Positions 61,107-64,000 of a DNA stretch of 64,000 nt are shown one piece after another (the first letter of the stretch is position 1; every line of letters begins with the position of its first letter). This DNA comes from Lacinutrix himadriensis. Its GTDB lineage: Bacteria; Bacteroidota; Bacteroidia; Flavobacteriales; Flavobacteriaceae. The stretch spans positions 124,001 to 188,000 of the forward strand of contig NZ_LIQI01000006.1 of NCBI RefSeq assembly GCF_001418105.1, read 5' to 3'. The notes beneath the pieces were generated by a model that saw only the letters and a program-made list of their open reading frames with translations, ran no database searches and was not told where the DNA came from. Both the position numbers and the translations under genes were made by a program.

Positions 61107-62430
61107 ATGCCAATTCTTTTATAAAGTCAAATCTTACTATACCATCATCATCAATTTTGGTAAGTGTTACATCCTGTAATGTATTAACTAACTCTGGATT
61201 CCAAGGTGTTTTTACTTTTACATAATTTTCGGTAAAACCGTGTATGTAGCCTTCTTTATTCTCACTTTCAAACAAAACGGTTCTAGAACTACCTATTTGG
61301 CTTTCATAATATGCTCTTCGCATCTTTACCGACAAACCTCGTAGCATTTTACTACGCTTTGCTCTTACGTTTTTAGGCACTTCACCTTCCATAGTAGCGG
61401 CAACGGTATTATCTCTTTCCGAATACGTAAAAACGTGTAAATAAGAAATATCTAATCCGTTTAAAAAGTTATAGGTTTCTAAGAACATTTCGTCTGTTTC
61501 ACCAGGGAAACCAACTATTACATCTACGCCAATACAAGCGTGAGGCATCACTTCTTTTATTTTATTAACGCGATCTACATACAACTCTTTCATGTATCTT
61601 CTTCGCATTAATTTTAAAATTTCATTATTTCCGCTTTGCAAAGGAATATGAAAATGAGGTACAAATATTCTGCTTTTAGAAACAAAATCTATGGTTTCAT
61701 TTTTCAATAAATTTGGTTCTATTGAAGATATTCGTAAACGCTCAATACCTTCCACTTTATCTAATGCTTGCACTAGTTCATAGAACGTATGCTCGTGTTT
61801 TTTATTACCAAATTCCCCTTTTCCATAATCACCAATATTAACTCCGGTAAGTACAATCTCTTTTATTCCTTTTTCTGAAATCTCCTTTGCATTTTTAAGT
61901 ACATTTAAAAGTTCATCACTTCTAGAAATACCTCGTGCTAAAGGAATGGTACAATAAGTACATTTATAATCACAACCATCTTGTACTTTTAAGAAAGCAC
62001 GTGTTCTGTCTCCAATAGAGTAGCTACCAACATAAAAATCTGCTTCTTCAATTTCGCAAGAATGTACTTCTCCAAAATCATTTTTAGAAAGGTCGTTTAT
62101 GTAGTCTGTGATTTTAAATTTTTCGGTAGCACCAAGCACTAAATCTACACCATGTACATCTGCTAATTCTTGTGGTTTTAGCTGGGCATAACAACCTACT
62201 GCTGCCACAAAAGCATCCGGATTAATCTTTTGCGCTTGTTTTACAATCGTTTTAAATCGTTTATCTGCATTTTCTGTAACAGAACATGTATTAATAACAT
62301 ATATATCTGCTTCTTCCTTAAAATCTACGCGTTCAAAACCTTCATCTTTAAAGTTTCTAGCAATAGTAGATGTTTCCGAAAAATTAAGTTTACAACCTAA
62401 AGTATAAAATGCGACTTTTTTTTGTGCCAT
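61105..62430 (-). CDS. mtaB: tRNA (t6A37 C2)-methylthiotransferase MtaB
   Basis: 441 residues from ATG 62430 (MAQKKVAFYTLGCKLN). The in-frame ATG at 62454 overlaps the promoter box TAATTTTG (62452-62459, minus strand). N-terminal UPF0004 cysteines (LGCKLN, NTCSVTENADK, VGCYAQ), radical-SAM CxxxCxxC in QDGCDYKCTYCTIPLARG, and a C-terminal TRAM domain. Adds a methylthio group to t6A37 in tRNA. Neighbour of a T9SS gene by chance. Confidence 0.96.
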   Translation of the reverse strand: MAQKKVAFYTLGCKLNFSETSTIARNFKDEGFERVDFKEEADIYVINTCSVTENADKRFKTIVKQAQKINPDAFVAAVGCYAQLKPQELADVHGVDLVLGATEKFKITDYINDLSKNDFGEVHSCEIEEADFYVGSYSIGDRTRAFLKVQDGCDYKCTYCTIPLARGISRSDELLNVLKNAKEISEKGIKEIVLTGVNIGDYGKGEFGNKKHEHTFYELVQALDKVEGIERLRISSIEPNLLKNETIDFVSKSRIFVPHFHIPLQSGNNEILKLMRRRYMKELYVDRVNKIKEVMPHACIGVDVIVGFPGETDEMFLETYNFLNGLDISYLHVFTYSERDNTVAATMEGEVPKNVRAKRSKMLRGLSVKMRRAYYESQIGSSRTVLFESENKEGYIHGFTENYVKVKTPWNPELVNTLQDVTLTKIDDDGIVRFDFIKELA

Positions 62431-62462
62431 GAATTGAATAATAAAACGATGCAAAATTACAT

Positions 62463-62498
62463 AAAAAGAGCGTTTTAACTAGTTAAAACGCTCTTTTT
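62463..62498 (-). terminator. Terminator, perfect 36-bp palindrome
   Basis: Arm AAAAAGAGCGTTTTAACT, exactly self-complementary. It lies 20 bp after the T9SS gene stop at 62518 and upstream of the mtaB promoter, insulating the two genes. Confidence 0.92.
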
Positions 62499-62517
62499 AT
62501 TCTTTTAAAAAAAATAT

Positions 62518-63360
62518 CTAATTCTTGATTACTTTTTTATTAATACTTCCTTTATCGGTTTTTATATGTAGCATATATATACCATTACTTAAATTTGAAA
62601 TATTAATTTTAGTTGTATTGGTAAAGCTTAAAACGCTTTTTCCTGTTATATCAAACAACTCTACTTTTTCAATACTATCTGTATTAGCCATATTAATATG
62701 AATAAAGTCCTTAGTTGGATTTGGATAAACGGAAATTGCTTCTAAACTGTTATCATCAATACTTAAAGTAACAAAATCTCTAACACTCATAAGTATATGT
62801 ACGTCTGGAAAACCAGATCCCACATTTGCCATATCGGTAGGAGAATTGATACTACATCCTGCAGATGAAATATAGGTAGGTGCCGATTGACCTAAATTAT
62901 TTGATGCTAGACTAAATTGTGCAGTAGCACTATCTGGTATTTCAATAGTACTAACTAAATAATTTGTAGTTACTGTTGCTACAATTGGGACTGTTTTAAT
63001 AGTTCCGGCATCTGCATCAACAATAGGCACAGGTACTCTAGCTATTTCTGTTAAAGCAGCTCCTGGCAAATCTACAGTTGCCGAATAAATAACAACATCT
63101 ATGGTTAATGGTTCTGTAGGATCTATAATAGCATTTTCTACACCAAAAGAAACTTCCAGAACACTAAATGGAGATACACCCATTGTCGCTATATCAAAAC
63201 TTCTGTAATAAGTATTATCAGAAGTAATTCCTCCTGCTTGACAGGAAACTGTACCTGGTACAATAGTCGTAGGATCTGTAGAATGTGTTAAAGTTGTTTG
63301 GGCATTTATAGCACAAACAAAAAATATACTTAATAAAAATAACATGTAATTTTTTTTCAT
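62518..63360 (-). CDS. T9SS-exported protein with C-terminal sorting domain
   Basis: 280 residues. Signal peptide (YMLFLLSIFFVCAINAQ). The middle is a predicted beta-sandwich (SFDIATMGVSPFSVLEVSFGV; TATVTTNYLVSTIEIP-like strands). The last 75 residues carry the sorting domain (VYPNPTKDFIHINM; LSNGIYMLHI; NKKVIKN end). Surface or secreted; no enzymatic motif. Read leftward, divergent from the solute-binding gene. Confidence 0.88.
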   Translation of the reverse strand: MKKNYMLFLLSIFFVCAINAQTTLTHSTDPTTIVPGTVSCQAGGITSDNTYYRSFDIATMGVSPFSVLEVSFGVENAIIDPTEPLTIDVVIYSATVDLPGAALTEIARVPVPIVDADAGTIKTVPIVATVTTNYLVSTIEIPDSATAQFSLASNNLGQSAPTYISSAGCSINSPTDMANVGSGFPDVHILMSVRDFVTLSIDDNSLEAISVYPNPTKDFIHINMANTDSIEKVELFDITGKSVLSFTNTTKINISNLSNGIYMLHIKTDKGSINKKVIKN

Positions 63361-63417
63361 AATTTTAAATTTTAAATGAATACTATTGTATACAATATAT
63401 AACTTTAAATGTTTTAA

Positions 63418-64000
63418 ATGAAATTTCGCTTTCTAGTTTTTATCTTACTTTTAGGTTGTGTCACCAAAAAAGAAAACAAAAACACTGTGTTTCGCTATAA
63501 CGAGCACAAAAATATAGGTTCTTTAGATCCAGCCTTTGCTAAAGACAATGCAGATATTTGGGCAATTCATCAATTATTTAATGGATTGGTGCAAATGGAT
63601 GAAAACTTAAACGTGCAGCCTTGTATTGCCAAAAGTTGGTCAATTTCTCCCGATGCACTTACCTACTCCTTTTTACTTCGTGATGATGTGAATTTTCATA
63701 AGCATGTTCTTTTTAATAAAGATTCTACCAGAAATGTTATTGCTAGTGATTTTGAATACAGCTTCCATCGTTTAAAAGATAAAAAAGTAGCTTCATCTGG
63801 AAGTTGGGTATTAAACAAAGTGGAACATTTTAAAGCAATAAACGATTCTGTTTTTCAAATACAATTAAAACAACCTTTTCCTGCATTTTTAGGATTGTTA
63901 ACCATGAAGTATTGCTCTGTAGTACCAAAAGAAGTTGTTACGCATTATGGTAGTGATTTTAGAGCAAACCCAATTGGTACCGGTCCTTTTTTATTTAAAC
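63418..64000 (+). CDS. ABC transporter solute-binding lipoprotein, peptide/nickel type, 5' part only
   Basis: ATG 63418; open to the window end (about 194 residues). Lipobox ILLLGC (Cys about 14). SBP_bac_5 features: LDPAFAKDNADIWAIHQLFNGL, NVQPCIAKSWSISPDALTYSFLLRDDVNFH, VIASDFEYSFHRL, and NPIGTGPFLF near the edge. Binds oligopeptides or related ligands for an ABC importer; permease genes would be beyond the window. Confidence 0.9.
   Translation, partial: MKFRFLVFILLLGCVTKKENKNTVFRYNEHKNIGSLDPAFAKDNADIWAIHQLFNGLVQMDENLNVQPCIAKSWSISPDALTYSFLLRDDVNFHKHVLFNKDSTRNVIASDFEYSFHRLKDKKVASSGSWVLNKVEHFKAINDSVFQIQLKQPFPAFLGLLTMKYCSVVPKEVVTHYGSDFRANPIGTGPFLFK

Noticed and set aside
1-64000. tRNA, rRNA, tmRNA or other standard RNA genes
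   Set aside because: No GTTCRANNC T-loop with matching acceptor stem, nor any conserved rRNA or tmRNA segment, was noticed on reading; only a dedicated scan could be decisive.

Overview
The window is a 64-kb stretch of a chromosome from a marine-type member of the Flavobacteriaceae (Bacteroidota). The genus cannot be resolved from the sequence alone. The evidence is strong AT richness (judged by eye, not computed), promoters of the Bacteroidota type (-7 box TAnnTTTG, -33 box TTTG, about 19-20 bases apart), near absence of Shine-Dalgarno sequences, three type IX secretion (T9SS) cargo proteins with C-terminal sorting domains, a SusC/Oar-like TonB receptor, DUF4252 and DUF4421 proteins, and the rpsF-rpsR-rplI order typical of the family. 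No rRNA, tRNA, CRISPR array, prophage or intact insertion sequence was seen.

Layout. 1-3 kb: 5' end of a TonB-dependent receptor, the S6/S18/L9 operon, and a LytTR response regulator. 3-8 kb: priA and three secreted proteins. 8-11 kb: a TPR histidine kinase with its LytTR regulator, the regulator broken by a frameshift. 11-18.5 kb: housekeeping genes (YihY, nadC, rlmH, hpf, rdgB) and two flavoenzymes. 18.5-22.8 kb: a Fic protein with an inverted repeat over its promoter, then a DEAD-box helicase behind a structured leader. 22.8-26.7 kb: dispersed palindromic repeats, a frameshifted tRNA methyltransferase, a sirtuin and a lipoprotein. 26.8-35.3 kb: glyoxalase-fold protein, serine hydrolase, cardiolipin synthase, Nudix hydrolase, glycosyltransferase, haem-binding protein and purB. 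35.4-39.9 kb: an ECF sigma / anti-sigma / two-DUF4252 operon facing an S41 protease and a Dph6-like ligase. 39.9-46.5 kb: a vitamin B12 uptake island (BtuG-like lipoprotein, BtuB-like receptor, cobalamin riboswitch, and divergent BtuF-, BtuC- and BtuD-like genes). 46.6-52.6 kb: TPR protein, rmuC, small membrane proteins, thioesterase, and a SatD-DUF3307 pair preceded by an unusual operator-like array. 52.6-64 kb: T9SS proteins, carB, rpmH, an NhaC-family transporter behind an S-box-like RNA, a lytic transglycosylase, mtaB, and the start of a solute-binding lipoprotein.

How genes work together. The B12 island is the clearest functional unit. A surface lipoprotein and a TonB receptor would bring cobalamin across the outer membrane under riboswitch control, and a binding protein, permease and ATPase would carry it across the inner membrane. 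The most novel-looking feature is at 51117-51250: five inverted repeats, each 7+8+7 bases, with centres exactly 28 bases apart. They overlay a good promoter directly upstream of satD, which encodes a protein with a C-terminal helix-turn-helix. I propose an autoregulated SatD-DUF3307 system.

Quality note. Four otherwise normal genes (LytTR regulator, TrmH-like methyltransferase, one DUF4252 protein, BtuB) are each broken by loss of exactly one base in an A/T run. This pattern is more typical of sequencing error than of real gene decay.
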